Shown piece by piece: positions 22,018-34,612 of a stretch of 64,000 bases of DNA. The number at the start of each line of letters is the position of its first letter. Position 1 is the stretch's first letter. The position numbers and the translations under genes were made by a program. The DNA is from Caprella mutica (Eukaryota; Arthropoda; Malacostraca; Amphipoda; Caprellidae), in assembly GCA_947561585.1 (NCBI GenBank), contig CANNZV010001161.1:62001-126000 (forward strand). The letters run 5' to 3'. The notes below the pieces were generated by a model, which did not search any database, had not been told where the DNA came from, and saw nothing but the letters and a program-made list of their open reading frames with translations.

Positions 22018-22260
22018 TGTGATGTCATCAAAGCAACACTTTGAAAAATTAAAATTAATGTAATTACGGATGAAGAAGTTGGAAATATTCGTTAGATATT
22101 CACATTATATAAAATCATCAATATCTATTCTTTTATTATTCAAACTGTTTACCCAATAGTTTTCAACTTAAGTGGTTTGACATAATGACGTCACATTCCC
22201 AAAACACTAGATTGCCTTTACAATGTATATTCTCTATAGTATGGCGTGACGTCACCAAAC
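22018..22260. promoter_or_regulatory. Cluster of CRE-like TGACGTCA motifs
   Basis: ATGACGTCAC (about 22186) and GTGACGTCACC (about 22248), plus the weaker GATGTCATCA (about 22019). The cluster sits in the OTUD4-like 5' intron, 0.7-1 kb downstream of the probable 5' exon. TGACGTCA is the CREB/ATF site; function is inferred only. Confidence 0.3.
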
Positions 22261-22921
22261 AGGACTATTCACACCAACTCCTGATTTTATCTATATTGTA
22301 TCAATTGAATTAAATAGTTACATGAAGTATTTTAATAATAATCACATCTTTAGTAATATTAAGAAGTAAAAAACGTATTCCATTTGAAATATCTATTGAG
22401 ATTTTAATCTGGCAAACTTATAAATGTTAATGATGAATAAGATAGATAATGAGGAAAAATTAAATATTAATAGATAAAACGGAAAACTAGTTGATGAAAA
22501 TTTAAAATAAATTGTGGAATAAAATTAGAAGGTTAATTTTATCGTATTTTAAGATGATTAAAGATAAAAGTCAGCGCCCTCTGGCGTGTAGATTTGTTGG
22601 AAGGTTTCCTTTGAGGGAATTAGAAGTTACAGAAAGTGTTCTTTATGGGAACTTGGGAAAGCATGTGATATAAAATAGGGTTAAACAATCATTGAGTATA
22701 TATAGGTAAGAATTTTTATAGTTGACTAATTTTCTAAATAAATTAACTAGAGAAAGATATTTCCTTTTGATGAATCAGCTATTCATTACGCATTGAGAAC
22801 GAATGATTAGGTGTGTAGCTTGTTTTCCAAATTATGTGAATCTCCATAAAATAATCAGAAATATATATATATATAATCACTAAACGAACACAAATTAACA
22901 AAAATAAATACAGGTACTTAC

Positions 22922-23076
22922 TTTTTATCCAAATCGAAGAGCGTATTGAAGACTGTTCGCTATACCATAAACTAGTAAGAATGAAGTCCTGTCAGATGTA
23001 CATATGTAGATACTAGACTACGATAACAGCTGGTATGTATTGGGAGTTTTTTTCTTTGACTTTCTTTTCAGCTTAT
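22922..23076 (-). other. OTUD4: Probable non-coding 5' exon of the OTUD4-like gene
   Basis: On the minus strand a strong acceptor (ATTTTATTTTTCAG) and donor (AAAAA|GTAAGTACC) bracket 155 bases. Spliced to exon 1, the frame of the proposed start codon meets TAG at 22962-22960 and no ATG before 17491, as expected for 5'UTR. A further upstream exon must exist, but I cannot place it. Confidence 0.5.
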
Positions 23077-23785
23077 CTGAAAAATAAAATTAGTCAAAAA
23101 TCATGATTACTGAATGTAACTATAACGTTCTTTAAAGAACACTATTCTTATTATGATATTTGTTTATTTATTTGTAGTTAGCAAATAATATCATATACTG
23201 CTGGCATATTATTATTCATTTATTTATGAATGAAAATTATTGAACATCGTTCTTGTGCATCAAATATGAAGACATTTAACCAAAATGAAACAAATTCATA
23301 AAAACCAATATTGTACCTGAATATGATAAAATAATAAAAATATTAGAAATATACAATTATTGTTGTAGCTATATTAAATAATTGTCAATGTTGATCAACT
23401 CTCATTATATACCTACTTGATTTCAATCATTAACCAAAATATTTTATTATAATATTAACAATATGTTCATTGAAATCTTAATTGCAATATTCACTCACAA
23501 TTTTTACTTTTTATGAGTTAAATTTTATCACCACTATGCATTTATAAAAAGATATATACGATAATATACCTAAAAGTGGGAGGAAACAAGCTAAGTATTC
23601 GTACACATGAATAAATATATTTTTGTGTATTTAAAGAACTTTCTTAAACATTAAAATTGATATCGCTCGTTTTAAGTACCTATAAAGATATACACTATTA
23701 AATCTTAATGATAAACTTAATTAATTTTCATTATTTATTATAATGCATTTTTTTCATTTTTACCGGTGAAAAAAAACTTTGATTT

Positions 23786-24150
23786 AATAGTATGTATTTA
23801 TTAAGTTCAACAACTACCAGTCTATTCCTGTACCTCTCAATTAATAATTTGCTCGCATTAAGGGGTATTTTGTCCCATTTTCTGGGCATCATATCTTCAA
23901 TGTTCTTGATATTTATTGGTTCTATTTTCCCAGTTTGATATTTTCAAACTCCGACTTAATTTTCGATTGTGTTCAAGTCTGGAGAGTTCTTGAACCCAAT
24001 GTAAAATTGATGGCGATAGTTGAAAATTTAAATTATGAAAAGAACTGGAATGTAATTTAATTACTATGAATATTGGGACAGAATATCACTCAATTGGGAC
24101 ACACAGGAATAGACTTATAGCTGTTGAACTCAATATATGATATTAATAGC
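23786..24150 (-). mobile_element. Tc1/mariner-like element, internally deleted
   Basis: Inverted ends of about 40 bases contain GTTCAACA and AGTCTATTCCTGT. On the minus strand, 24000-23830 reads NSPDLNTIEN, then INIKNIEDMMPRKWDKIPL with stops between, which matches the C-terminal DxxD-type catalytic block (SPDLNPIE...) and following helix of Tc1/mariner transposases. The rest of the transposase is missing, so it is dead. Confidence 0.65.
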
Positions 24151-24156
24151 CAGAAT

Positions 24157-24225
24157 AGGGTAAGTTCCAAGTTATCGAATGGTTTTACGCTTTCAATCAT
24201 GTAATAAAAATATAATTAATATTAT
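24157..24225 (+). mobile_element. Family A MITE, left half only
   Basis: AGGGTAAGTTCCAAGTTATC followed by GGTTTTACGCTTTCAATCAT resembles the left end; no right end is found. Confidence 0.45.
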
Positions 24226-25496
24226 GAGCGACTCCAATATCCATGTATTTCAACACCCCCATTTTTTATTAAATGGTGTACATCAAATATTAATGAGTTT
24301 TAACTAAATGTTTACGTTCACATACGTAGAGAATATCCTAATGAATACTAGTATTCGATATAAAGTTTCTAGATAGTAAATTGTAATTGCTATGGCTCAG
24401 CTCAAGTAGTGAGAAAAAAAAACATTTTAGTTCTGAAAATATTAAATATATGATCTCGCACCGAAGGAACATACTACACCGTCACGCGCTGAAACTTGTT
24501 TCTAACTGATTTTTATTATAATGTTTAGGATCACTCAAATTTTATCGGGTTAGAACATAACAGGTGTTGAGTTATGGTCCTGTACGGATTCACTCGCTGT
24601 ACGAAATCACCCGGTTCTCCCCAACTATTACAATATACACACTACAGTTAGAGAGCTATAGTGTATATTCATAATATGTCAGTTTATTTCAAAATTTACA
24701 TATTGAGCAAGTTTATGCTTACACTGTACAAATAGAGAATTAATTACTTTTTAACATGAAACTTCAGTGTATACTCTTATAGCAATGATTGGGAGTGGAA
24801 AGGGTCGGCTGGCAGAGACAACACATTCAAAGTTTTCGCTTTTTGCTTATAAGTTGCTGTTTTGAACTCTAGTACAAAAACCCTTTGCAATAAACCAACA
24901 TTTAAAATACTTCTATTCAAAAACTCCCATATGTTAAATACTTCTGGTACAAGAACAAAATTCCCGATTAAGACCGTTTTACACCAATTCTACTCGAAGT
25001 CAGATATATACACCATACTTACACTCGATATATTTTCAGCTTAGTTTTAATATTGTCTGTGTTTAGAATTTAGATTTCAAATTCAGTTCTTCAAACTCCT
25101 GTATTGTTTTTTATACCTTGAAATTCTTAATGTAAGATTAGTAATAAAAAACAGTACGTAAAAAATGAACAATATCTTTGACCTGATGTTTAATTGGTGA
25201 TGTATTTATAATAGATAGGTTTGATTATTGCCTTATCTGATCCCTTATAGGTTTCTTCCAATAAAAATTAATTACCAAAATTTAGATTTTATGTTCAGAT
25301 CTCCAAAAATATAATTTGTAAAAGAGAAACAAAGGAAGTTTGAAGTTATTATATGAAGTGTTGAGTTATGAAAGCAGAAAAATATAAACAGTAAAAAATA
25401 AATGATGTAATTTCATAAGTTTGAAAGACTGAATTTAAAAATCCAGATTCTGGAAATTCATGTCTGTTAATTAAATAGAAGAACCCTATTTGACAA
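24226..25496. other. Unassigned AT-rich DNA
   Basis: No gene, array or named element is recognised. A 60-codon open frame at 24862-25044 lacks any signature. Confidence 0.5.
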
Positions 25497-25720
25497 TCTG
25501 CCCCCAGGGCTGTCTATGATGAATGGAAGAGAAGGGGTGACATTCCTTTGATTCCGAACTGTTGTAATTTGGATTATGGATCTTTTTTTTCATTTTTATT
25601 GTGTTTATAATTTTTTAACGCTATTTGATAATAATTTTGCAAGTGGTAGCATTTCTAGCTGAATTAGCTCAATTTTTGGCGTGGTCAATTTGGGTGGTCT
25701 GACAGGGGCACGCCAGTTCA
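25497..25720 (+). repeat. Interspersed repeat (diverged copy)
   Basis: CCGAACTGTTGTAATTTGGA at about 25545 and the following block match 45118-45200, the same family as 11890-12180. Confidence 0.5.
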
Positions 25721-27254
25721 GTCTGTGAACTAAACTATCCAACTCCAATCTAATCCCAATAGAAAATATAGGATGGATAAATTAAACTAAGAATTATTCT
25801 CCAAGTTCTAGTATTACCATATTAGTAATGCCACATTAATTCAAACTGATACTAACCAGTACCTTAAATATATTGATTTATATAATATAATTACTACCTA
25901 ATTGACTCAAAATATCTTAATGAAGTGTAGATTTATATAATGACATCAATTATAATTTATTCCATTTGTCAAAAATTGACATAGTTTCCATTCTGGCAAA
26001 ATCAAACAAACATCAAAGATCCATACCATGCACTAGGTAACTAGGTTATACCCATTTTTCCAGGATTCAAAACATGTACTATTTATTTCAATTGACCAAT
26101 ATGCACACATACATTGAATAACGCACCCAGTATTAGAAAAGTTAATCATTTTTAATCCTTTATCTAATTCGATACACTAGTAATAAATTAGAATTAAGGT
26201 ATTTATCTCATACATCCTTCAATTTGGAATAAAAAAATTAAACATTAGAAATACAATTATTAAGAAGTCAATTGATGGTTTACAATTTGTTTAAACTGAT
26301 TAAGTTTAATTATTTAATGCTTCACATTTGCCAAAGTAATATTATGATTCAAGTATTAACTTCGTATCAATTATATTAATTATTTATCATGATTATTTTA
26401 AATTATGCAAATTAATAATTTAACTACTATAGCTTTATAGCAGACATTAGACAAAATATAAAGTTATTTTTTATCTCTTCATTTAATTGACAATTGCCGA
26501 AGGAAATTAAAGTCAAATTCCTAATTGACTAACTGTATTCATTTTTCCAAGGTATCAGTCCATGCCACAACAAGTGTGTACGGGACAGTGATTCGTCGGC
26601 ATCATAAGAAAGTGATCTCAGCTACGAACGTTAACATAAGTACAGAAAATTTCAAACTTCTAAAGTCAGAACCAACAACGGCCTTTCAGACAACACGCTC
26701 AAAAAACCAACCTGGGTAAAAGACTCAAGCTGAGTCACAATAAGATAATGTTAGTTATAATTCTTTTGTTTAATTGTCACATACTTTATTTTCATCTTAT
26801 TATTATGGATAAGAAAATTTATAAGAATATTGGAGACAGAAAAATGTAGAAATAAATATAAAAACTTGTTATAGGGTTAATTGCCCGTAACAATAAAGTT
26901 ATCTTCCACTCAGAAAGCTTGCTCCACGTACGACCAAGAACCGAAAAAATTTGGTCAAAGTACATTTGGCTGAACGGACATTTGGCCGAATTTTTGTATT
27001 TATTGAACATTTATCCGTTTAATTTAATTAAATAGTTTGTCTATAAAATAAATTTTAATGCATTCAATGTGTATCCATAGAGCATGTATTGCTCAGTAAT
27101 CAAATTATCTAAATTCATTCATCATCATGGATTTCATCGAAACAGCAAGGTGAGGAAAAGAGTTACTGCTAAAACTACCCCTTTATTAATCTGTATCCAC
27201 TTTGGATGGAAGCAATACCACTTATTGATACAAATGCTTCTTTAATTACCATAG
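25721..27254. other. Unassigned AT-rich DNA
   Basis: The only notable stretch is 26540-26720, less AT-rich and open for 64 codons (TVIRRHHKKVISATN...). I do not recognise it; it might be an old transposon fragment. Confidence 0.4.
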
Positions 27255-27870
27255 CATTCGTTTTTGGCTGGGTATATTGTTTTGTTGTTCAACTTCAAAT
27301 TGTTACTAACTGAGGAACTCAGTTTGAGAGTGAAGCCATTTCCAATCTTTTACCCTTGTTGGTTTACAATAAGTTATCACTCTCAGCCAACTGGCATAAT
27401 CGAGTGTTTTCATCACACTTTGATATCATCCATCATGGCTCGCCAAGACAATTGGTTCGTATTACTACCTTTCGTTCTTCTAGGTCTTCGCATTACTGCT
27501 AATTCCTCTGATTTCTCTTCCATCACTGCTACGCCCGATAACTTGAATTTCACCTGTCAATTCATGTCCTCGTTCGTCTGCTACACTTGATGAAGTTTAT
27601 TTCATCGCAAAAGAATTGGTTTCCTTTGAATTTAATAGCTTTGCTTCCGATACAAACCATTCTTCTTCTCCCTCTCACGTACCATCTGATCGGCAGCATT
27701 GTGAAAAGGTATGAAAGGCCTAAAAGCTCCGTACACCGATATTTTTGAAGTCATTGAGCGAAAGCCCAAATACTTCATCCTTAAACTTCCTCAAAGAAAT
27801 GCATCAGTTTCCATCAACCACCTGAAACCGCTTCGTAAAATGACTTACTGTCTCACGGCTAACTAAGCTC
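27255..27870 (+). pseudogene. Degenerate Ty3/Gypsy-type retrotransposon pol 3' end (integrase)
   Basis: Across frame changes I read GTQFESEAISNLL (integrase DxG-QFES region), then SYHSQPTGIIECFHHTL and MARQDNWFVLLPFVLLGLR, the classic YHPQ-NG--ER-H and W---LP--LL-LR blocks. Further on, YTDIFEVIERKPKYFILKLP and ASVSINHLKPLRK match the C-terminal segment that ends Gypsy pol. At least two frameshifts break it. No LTRs are seen. It is an isolated fossil fragment. Confidence 0.75.
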
Positions 27871-28259
27871 CGCCAACTCCTACTCTATCACCACCCACTG
27901 TACAGACCGATGATTTTAATCTTGATTTTACTATTTCTAATCCTCTTTACCAATGTTACTGCATGGCGGAAGAGTCCAATGGTTATGTCATTCCAACGAA
28001 TATGTTTAGATATATAAAGAATGCTGTTTAACTAAAAAATGCTGTCAGTATATTTTTATATGAGCTACTATCAGTAACTCATATCTACTTATTCATTAGA
28101 ATACCCTAATTCATTATTTGAAATCTATTTACCCTAATAATATCCATTGTGTTTTTATTTATATATATGATATATTCATTTAGTTATTTATTTGGCGTTT
28201 GTTTCTAAAGAATGATAGGAAATTTATGTGTGTTTGATGTAAATAAATAATACTGTCAT

Positions 28260-28510
28260 TAGGTACACAGCTTGATCCAGAGGTCCTGAAGGTAGCCATT
28301 GCTCTGAGAGTGGGTGACAGAGTTTGTGAAGCTCATTCTTGCCGCTGTGGTAGTGGGATGGATATCAGAGAACTGCATGGGTGACAGTTCTGAGCGTCAC
28401 CCAAGACATGCTGTAATGAATGATGTGGTAAAAAGGGCTTTACAGAGAGCATGACTCCCTTCAGTGCCTGAGCCTTTCTGGGCTTGACAAGGGGATGGTA
28501 AACGTTGCAG
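28260..28510 (+). pseudogene. Decayed retroelement polyprotein C-terminal fragment
   Basis: Reads LDPEVLKVAIALRVGDRVCE then AHSCRCGSGMDIRELHG with a Cys/His pattern, followed by a broken match to H-A-MND-V-RAL. This resembles the C-terminal C-C-H-C block common in invertebrate retroelement polyproteins; I recognise the type but not the clade. Stops interrupt it. Confidence 0.45.
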
Positions 28511-29823
28511 ATGGTATTACCAGGGTACGGTAACATAACGGGTATAGTAACTAGTAAACGATGCAAAAATATGACGTCACCTAAACGACACATTTTTTGT
28601 TTGTGACCGAGCGGCTCATAATACCTCGTATTTACATGTAAAGAAGTTTAAAGTCAATTTATATGCGTTTCGTGTGATAAATAGTATAAATATAGCGATT
28701 GATCTTAGAATTTAAAAGTATAGATATATTTCAGGTTTGTTCAAATTGTTCTCTTCTTTTACTTATCTATATATATAAGAAATAGGGTCTTAAACATAAA
28801 CTACCTATATTAGCAGCCTAAACAAGTGCTAGCTAGTTAACTGCTACAAACAATTACAAAATAAAATAATGGAAATACAATTTAACCAATGCCTAGTTAG
28901 TTATTGACAAGAAAAAAAATTAAATTTAGTAGTGACAAAATATACTCTCAGGTAGTGACTAAGTTTATGTCAGTATAGGTAGTCCCATGTTTCAAAGTGT
29001 GGTCAGAGTCGCCAGTTCTCTGGAGACTGTAAGTAAAATATCTATATAATAAAAATTTTATCTGTGGATGTACTTTTATTATTGATACAATTATAGTAAA
29101 AAAATTGAACCGTAACGATTAAAAATGAACCACAAACCATATTTTTCACGTAGCAATTAATGCAATTTTTAAGATTTCCTGTCACGCGTGGTCACGTCAA
29201 ACTAGATTCTATTAGCTGATTACCATACCCTATATGTTACTATGTATCCTGGATATTATTGTGTTTCCTTACATGAATGGAAAGAGTCTGATTTGGGACT
29301 GCACATGTGTTTAATGGAATATATCTTTAAAAAAATTAATACATGAAATAATTATTTTACTACCTAATATTAGGAATTGTGTTATGAGAAACAATGAGTG
29401 AATTTACGTTGAAATATCAATAAGAGTATGCAATGAGTCTATGACCAAGATATCTTGGCAATGACAACCAATGTTATAAAGACATGTAAACTTTAAATAT
29501 ACTAAAAGATTGAATTTGATGTACACATTCATTTTACATTTAGTCAATTTATTGTGTATTATTATTAAGTTATGCCATTAGTGAGATAATATACAGTGTC
29601 ATTCAATTTGAACATTTTTCTGTAAATTGCTATCAGCCACTGTGTCATAGGCACTGTGTCCCCCAGAAGCCTTGTAGCTTTACAGCCTTTATATTCTCCT
29701 TAAATTTTTTTGGCACTTTTATGTTGAAACTTATAATTTACACAATTGGAACGTATCCCGGCGTTCCAATTGAATTGGATATTGTAAGGGATATTTTGTT
29801 CAAATAAATAAATAAAAATATCA
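28511..29823. other. Unassigned DNA with fold-back half-element
   Basis: Contains CCCATGTTTCAAAGTGTGG at about 28985, related to fold-back element D. Otherwise nothing is recognised. Confidence 0.4.
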
Positions 29824-30970
29824 GCTACCTACTGTGTCATATCTGCTACCTACTGTGTCATATCAGCTACCTACTGTGTCATATCAGCTACCTACTGTGT
29901 CATATCAGCTACCTACTGTGTCATATCAGCTACCTACTGTGTCATATCAGCTACCTACTGTGTCATATCACTATCAGCTACCTACTGTGTCATATCAGCT
30001 ACCTACTGTGTCATATCAGCTACCTACTGTGTCATATCAGCTACATGTGTCATATCGGCTCCTGTGTCGTATCGGCTACTGTGTCATATCGGCTACTGTG
30101 TCATATCGGCTCCTGTGTCGTATCGGCTCCTGTGTCATATCGGCTACTGTGTTATATCAGCTCCTGTGTCATATTGGCTACTGTGTCATATTGGCTACTG
30201 TGTCCTATCGGCTACTGTGTCGTATCGGCTACTGTGTCATATCGGCTACTGTGTCATATCGGCTACTGTGTCATATTGGCTACTGTGTCCTATCGGCTAC
30301 TGTGTCGTATCGGCTACTGTGTCATATCGGCTCCTGTGTCATATTGGCTACTGTGTCCTATCGGCTACTGTGTCGTATCGGCTACTGTGTCATATCGGCT
30401 ACTGTGTCATATCGGCTACTGTGTCATATCGGCTCCTGTGTCATATTGGCTACTGTGTCATATCGGCTACTGAGTCATATCGGCTACTGTGCCATATCGG
30501 CTACTGTGTCCTATCGGCTACTGTGTCATATCGGCTACAGTGTCATATCGGTTACTGTGTCATATCGACTACTGTGTCATATCGGCTACTGTGTCATATC
30601 GGCTACTGTGTCCTATCGGTTACTGTGTCATATTGGCTACTGTGTCATATCGGCTACTGTGTCATATCGGCTACTGTGCCATATCGGCTACTGTGTCCTA
30701 TCGGCTACTGTGTCATATCGGCTACAGTGTCATATCGGTTACTGTGTCATATCGACTACTGTGTCATATCGGCTACTGTGTCATATCGGCTACTGTGTCA
30801 TATCGGCTACTGTGTGATATTGGCTACTGTGTCCTATCGGCTACTGTGTCATATCGGCTACAGTGTCATATCGGTTACTGTGTCATATCGACTACTGTGT
30901 CATATCGGCTACTGTGTCATATCGGTTACTGTGTCATATCGGCTACTGTGTCATATCGGCTACTGTATCA
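29824..30970. repeat. Tandem array, 21-bp then 17-bp unit
   Basis: 29824-30040 repeats a 21-bp unit (ATCAGCTACCTACTGTGTCA plus T). From about 30045 the unit is the 17-bp TATCGGCTACTGTGTCA, about 54 copies. The units differ by deletion of one CTAC and A-to-G. Long open frames here in all three forward frames follow from 17 bp not being a multiple of three; they are not genes. Confidence 0.97.
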
Positions 30971-31430
30971 TGCTCTAGTTGTTATTTCTAAGTAATTCCA
31001 TCGGTCTGAAAAAAATGAGAAATATACGATTAGTTTTTCAAATGAATAACAATTCAGAAATAACATATAAGTTCAATATATGACGTATTTCTGATAGTTC
31101 TGATTATTGCAAGAAAATTGTACTCACTGCAATGGTAATTGAATAATGTTATTATTATGTATATAATTTCTAAATATGAAGGACATTGTTAACTTGAATG
31201 CTAGCATGGCTTACTTAATATACACGGCCTGATTTGTTACATTTCTCTTCTTGAAATAGAAGGCCAGACTTTTTATTATACAGTATTAATTAAGGATCTC
31301 ATATCGACTTGCGTATCCTAGATTCCGTCTCATTTGTCTTAAGATGATATAAATGATTTTATTTTCATGATGAAAATTGGAAACAACATTGGATGAATAA
31401 TTAAAATACAAGCAAATAAAATATTCAAGA

Positions 31431-31625
31431 TTGTCAACAAATGCACTTGTCGGGGATGCTTCACCAATTTCCACCAATAGTCGACCAGTTTTTGGGCTGC
31501 CAAAAGATGAAAGCTTACGGAACATATGGATTAAATTTATCAACAGAAAGGATATCAATATTGGTTCCACAGTTTCTGCGAGTGTTTTCACAATGAATGA
31601 AGGAATAGGACGACACAAAATTTAA
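31431..31625 (+). pseudogene. THAP-domain fragment of the P-like transposase
   Basis: PVFGLPKDESLRNIWIKFIN resembles the THAP F-x-F-PKD--LR--W---I block, and INIGSTVSASVF could be the region before the C-H pair. The N-terminal zinc ligands are not evident and the sequence is cut off, so this is a remnant. Confidence 0.5.
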
Positions 31626-31630
31626 TAATA

Positions 31631-32035
31631 GTGAAAAGTTTACATTGTTGTGTTAAATTAGACACGTACTGCAACGACACTACTCTGTCATCAGCACTCA
31701 TTCAAGATCTTCTATCGGATGGTTTTAACTTCGTTCTAACTGCCAGATTTCAAAGTGATCCCTTAAAGCGCAGATATGGACAGTATCGTCAGATGAGCGG
31801 AGGAAAATTTTTGGTGTCATTAAAAGATGTAAATACATCAGATAAGATTTCAAAAATCAAAAGTTTTGTCCAAGAAGTCTTTGGCATTGATGACAATGTG
31901 AATATTAATCAACACAATGATTTAGAGGTTGAGAAATTGTTGACAGAATTCAAAGTAACGGTGCTGAATGTCAGAGGATCTATTAAACTTGAGAAGAAGA
32001 AGTATCAGACTATGTTGCTGGGAACATCGTTGTGA
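31631..32035 (+). pseudogene. P-like transposase C-terminal fragment
   Basis: DLLSDGFNFVLTARFQSDPL and KRRYGQYRQMSGGKFLVSLK match the conserved block of P/THAP9-type transposases where 'RF-QDPLE--FG--R' is followed by Gly-rich sequence. It runs to TGA at 32033. It is separated from the THAP fragment by a large deletion: the DDE core and GTP-binding region are absent. Confidence 0.6.
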
Positions 32036-32059
32036 TAATGTAGAAATGTGTCGATGGAT

Positions 32060-33250
32060 GATGTTGTTTTGGTCGCCTCCAATTGTACCATACTCCTACA
32101 TCTCCTTATGGCAGGGTGGTGTCCTGACCGGAATCTGACCTGGTCCACCCTTCTCTTCTCTAGTCGGATTCTACTCTCTATTCTCTCTCAGTCCCCCTCG
32201 TATCTCCTCATGGTATCAGCATCCTGCACCCCTTCTCCCTCAGCCTTCTGTCTATCATTGCTTCTCTTGTGCTTCCGTCCAACTTCACCTGCCCCTGATA
32301 CATCTCTCCTCCCTCTTACATTCTCGTCCACCAGCTCATTGCCCTGCAGTCCACTATGTCCCAGTACTCATACCAGTTTTACCATCCTCCTCCAACTCTA
32401 AAAACCTTCCTCCTGATCTGTCTCAGTTCCAGTCCCTCATTATCCTCCTGTAACAGACCCACTAAGGATCTGCGGCCGGTTATCACCGCCGCTCTACTCA
32501 AATCCTCATACAGTAGCCCTCACATCGTTTCGCTCATCGCCTTCCTATCGGTACTAAAACTGATGCACCAGGCACCCGCTGGTACGGACCACTGCTCAAC
32601 CATTACCTCTCTCCTTCTCACCACCATTCCACCCCCACCCCAACTTCACTCCCCCTCCACTGATTCGTCTGTGTATACCATCAAGTCCAGCCGTCCACGA
32701 AAGTCCAACACCTTCTTAATCTCTCCTCTGGTGAGTCACACCTTCTCGTTTGTGAGTCACACCTCCAGGGCAAGCCCCCTCCATCATCTTCTCTCCTGCT
32801 ATTCCATACGGTCATACCTCCATTCCCTCCATGAACGTCTCAAGTGCTTTCCTACTCATTCGGGCGCTCTCCTACTCCGCATACAGTTCAGCCCTTTCCA
32901 CCTTCTCCAGGTTAGTTTTGGGGAGCCATGGAGCCCATGATGTACTGGTGTTTTCTACCACGCTTCGCTGTGTCACTGTAAATTTTGATGGCATCCTCCT
33001 TCATTCAGCCACAGCTTGTTTCCGCAACCCTGCTCAATAACCAGTTCCTACTCTTCATATTATCCGTCACCTCATCCACGTGTCTTCCGAAAGTGAGTCT
33101 TCTGTCATATGTGATTCCAAAGAACCTCTGGTTGTCATCCCTTCTGAGAAGCTTCTCTCCAATCTTAACTTCCGGTGTCCATTCCGACTCAGATGGGTCT
33201 GTGGAGTAGAGGCAGATGCTGCATTTACTTGTACTCCAGAACCTTCGATT
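32060..33250 (-). pseudogene. Decayed non-LTR retrotransposon (RT C-terminus and RNase H) inside the P-like element
   Basis: GC-rich compared with its surroundings. On the minus strand, from 33245 downward, frames read CSICLYSTDPSESEW, PEVKIGEKLLRRDDNQRFFG and ITYDRRLTFGRHVDEV, the RT palm-to-thumb end of LINEs ('K-E--FS--P... FLG-T-D--L-F--H'). Then come an APWLPKTNLEKVERAE-like stretch and, near 32695-32660, LDLMVYTDESVEG, the RNase H Y-TDGS block. Many stops and frame changes; dead. Plus-strand open frames here are shadows. Confidence 0.65.
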
Positions 33251-33302
33251 TGAAAGGATAATGTTTCAAGAAATGACTAAGCTGCAACCTGCAACTTAAA
33301 AC

Positions 33303-33587
33303 TTTTTTGCTGTCACGTCACACGTGGTGGTCTGGCTTTTGTTTCTGATGAATTTAGAGATGTGTTGTGCAGAGTTAATTCTTAGGACTTTGGGTGGGAC
33401 CAACATTTTCTGTGAATCACATCAAAAAGTTAATTCATCTCGAGTGGATAGAATAATAACTAACAATTGTATTAACAACAAAAGGAAGAGACTTACAGAA
33501 TCTGATGTGATAGATAGAGAGGTAGGTGGCCTTCAAAAAAATTATGAGACATATCAATGGCTGCTTGCTGAAACCAAAATGACTTAG
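33303..33587 (+). pseudogene. Terminal piece of the P-like transposase ORF
   Basis: GGLAFVSDEFRDVL, then after a +1 shift LILRTLGGTNIFCESHQKVN, ending in a basic Lys/Arg stretch and TAG. It lies on the far side of the LINE insert. Assignment rests on position and style, not on a named motif. Confidence 0.4.
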
Positions 33588-34134
33588 CTATGTTTTTAAT
33601 TTTAACTTATAAATAATGTACACCTTACTGTTTCAATTTTAACAATTTCTAGTTTTTATGTTTTAGTTAGGTTAATTGGGAAATCATATAGTTATTAAAA
33701 TATACATAAATAATAATGTGTTTTAATACCTTAACTGAAGCATTAATTGATATCCTAACTGAAGCTTTCAATAAATAATGCACCTTATAATTAAATATAG
33801 TAAAAAGTCTGGCCTTCTATGTATTTCAAGAAGAGAAATGTAACAAATCAGGCCGTGTATATTAAGTAAGCCATGATGCTAGATATTTTCCTCAAAAGTG
33901 CGATAAAATATTTATGGAATTTATAGGTTTATTCTTTTATGCCCCAATTTAATCGGACGTGAAAAAAACACTAAAATTGTTAGGATATTCTTATATTATG
34001 TAGGTGAATAAAGCTTATTGAACAGCAAAATTAGAAACAATATTAGAACACGTGTGTAGTACACTTACATTAGTTAAGTATAATTATAATTGTTATTTAA
34101 AAATAAATCACAATAATTGTGCTTAACTAACTAA

Positions 34135-34612
34135 GAGTACACAATGACACATGTGCTCTAATATATTAAAGAGTACACAATGACACATGTGCTCTAATAT
34201 ATCAAAGAGTACACAATGACACATGTGCTCTAATATATCAAAGAGTACACTATGACACATGTGCTCTAATATATTAAAGAGTACACAATGACACATGTGC
34301 TTTAATATATTAAAGAGTACACAATCACACATGTGCTCTAATATATTAAAGAGTACACTATGACACATGTGCTCTAATATATTAAAGAGTACACAATGAC
34401 ACATGTGCTCTAATATATTAAAGAGTACACTATGACACATGTGCTCTAATATATTAAAGAGTACACAATGACACATGTGCTCTAATATATTAAAGAGTAC
34501 ACAATGACACATGTGCTCTAATATATCAAAGAGTACACAATCACACATGTGCTCTAATATATTAAAGAGTACACTATGACACATGTGCTCTAATATATTA
34601 AAGAGTACACAA
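34135..34612. repeat. 36-bp tandem array, about 13 copies (left part)
   Basis: The unit begins GAGTACACAATGACACATGT and continues GCTCTAATATATTAAA. It is interrupted by the element at 34613-34998 and resumes to 35090. Confidence 0.95.

Larger units (their letters stand above)
31205..33875 (+). mobile_element. P-superfamily-like DNA transposon, 2.67 kb, inactive
   Basis: Inverted ends of about 78 bases start CATGGCTTACTTAATATAC at both sides and differ by a few bases and a 4-base indel. The 7-bp sequence ATGCTAG flanks both sides (31198-31204 and 33876-33882) as target duplication. P elements also begin CATG. Inside are a THAP-like fragment, a transposase C-terminal fragment, a decayed minus-strand LINE insert and a last transposase piece. 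Confidence 0.8.

Noticed and set aside
26525..26719. 64-codon frame as an exon
   Set aside because: A possible donor follows, but no acceptor, partner exon or family match could be found.
29834..30995. Four overlapping long frames (142-327 codons)
   Set aside because: A 17-bp unit without stops cycles through all three frames; they encode the same artefact.
32048..33209. Plus-strand Ser/Pro/Leu-rich frames
   Set aside because: Antisense of the decayed LINE; the minus strand carries RT and RNase H motifs.
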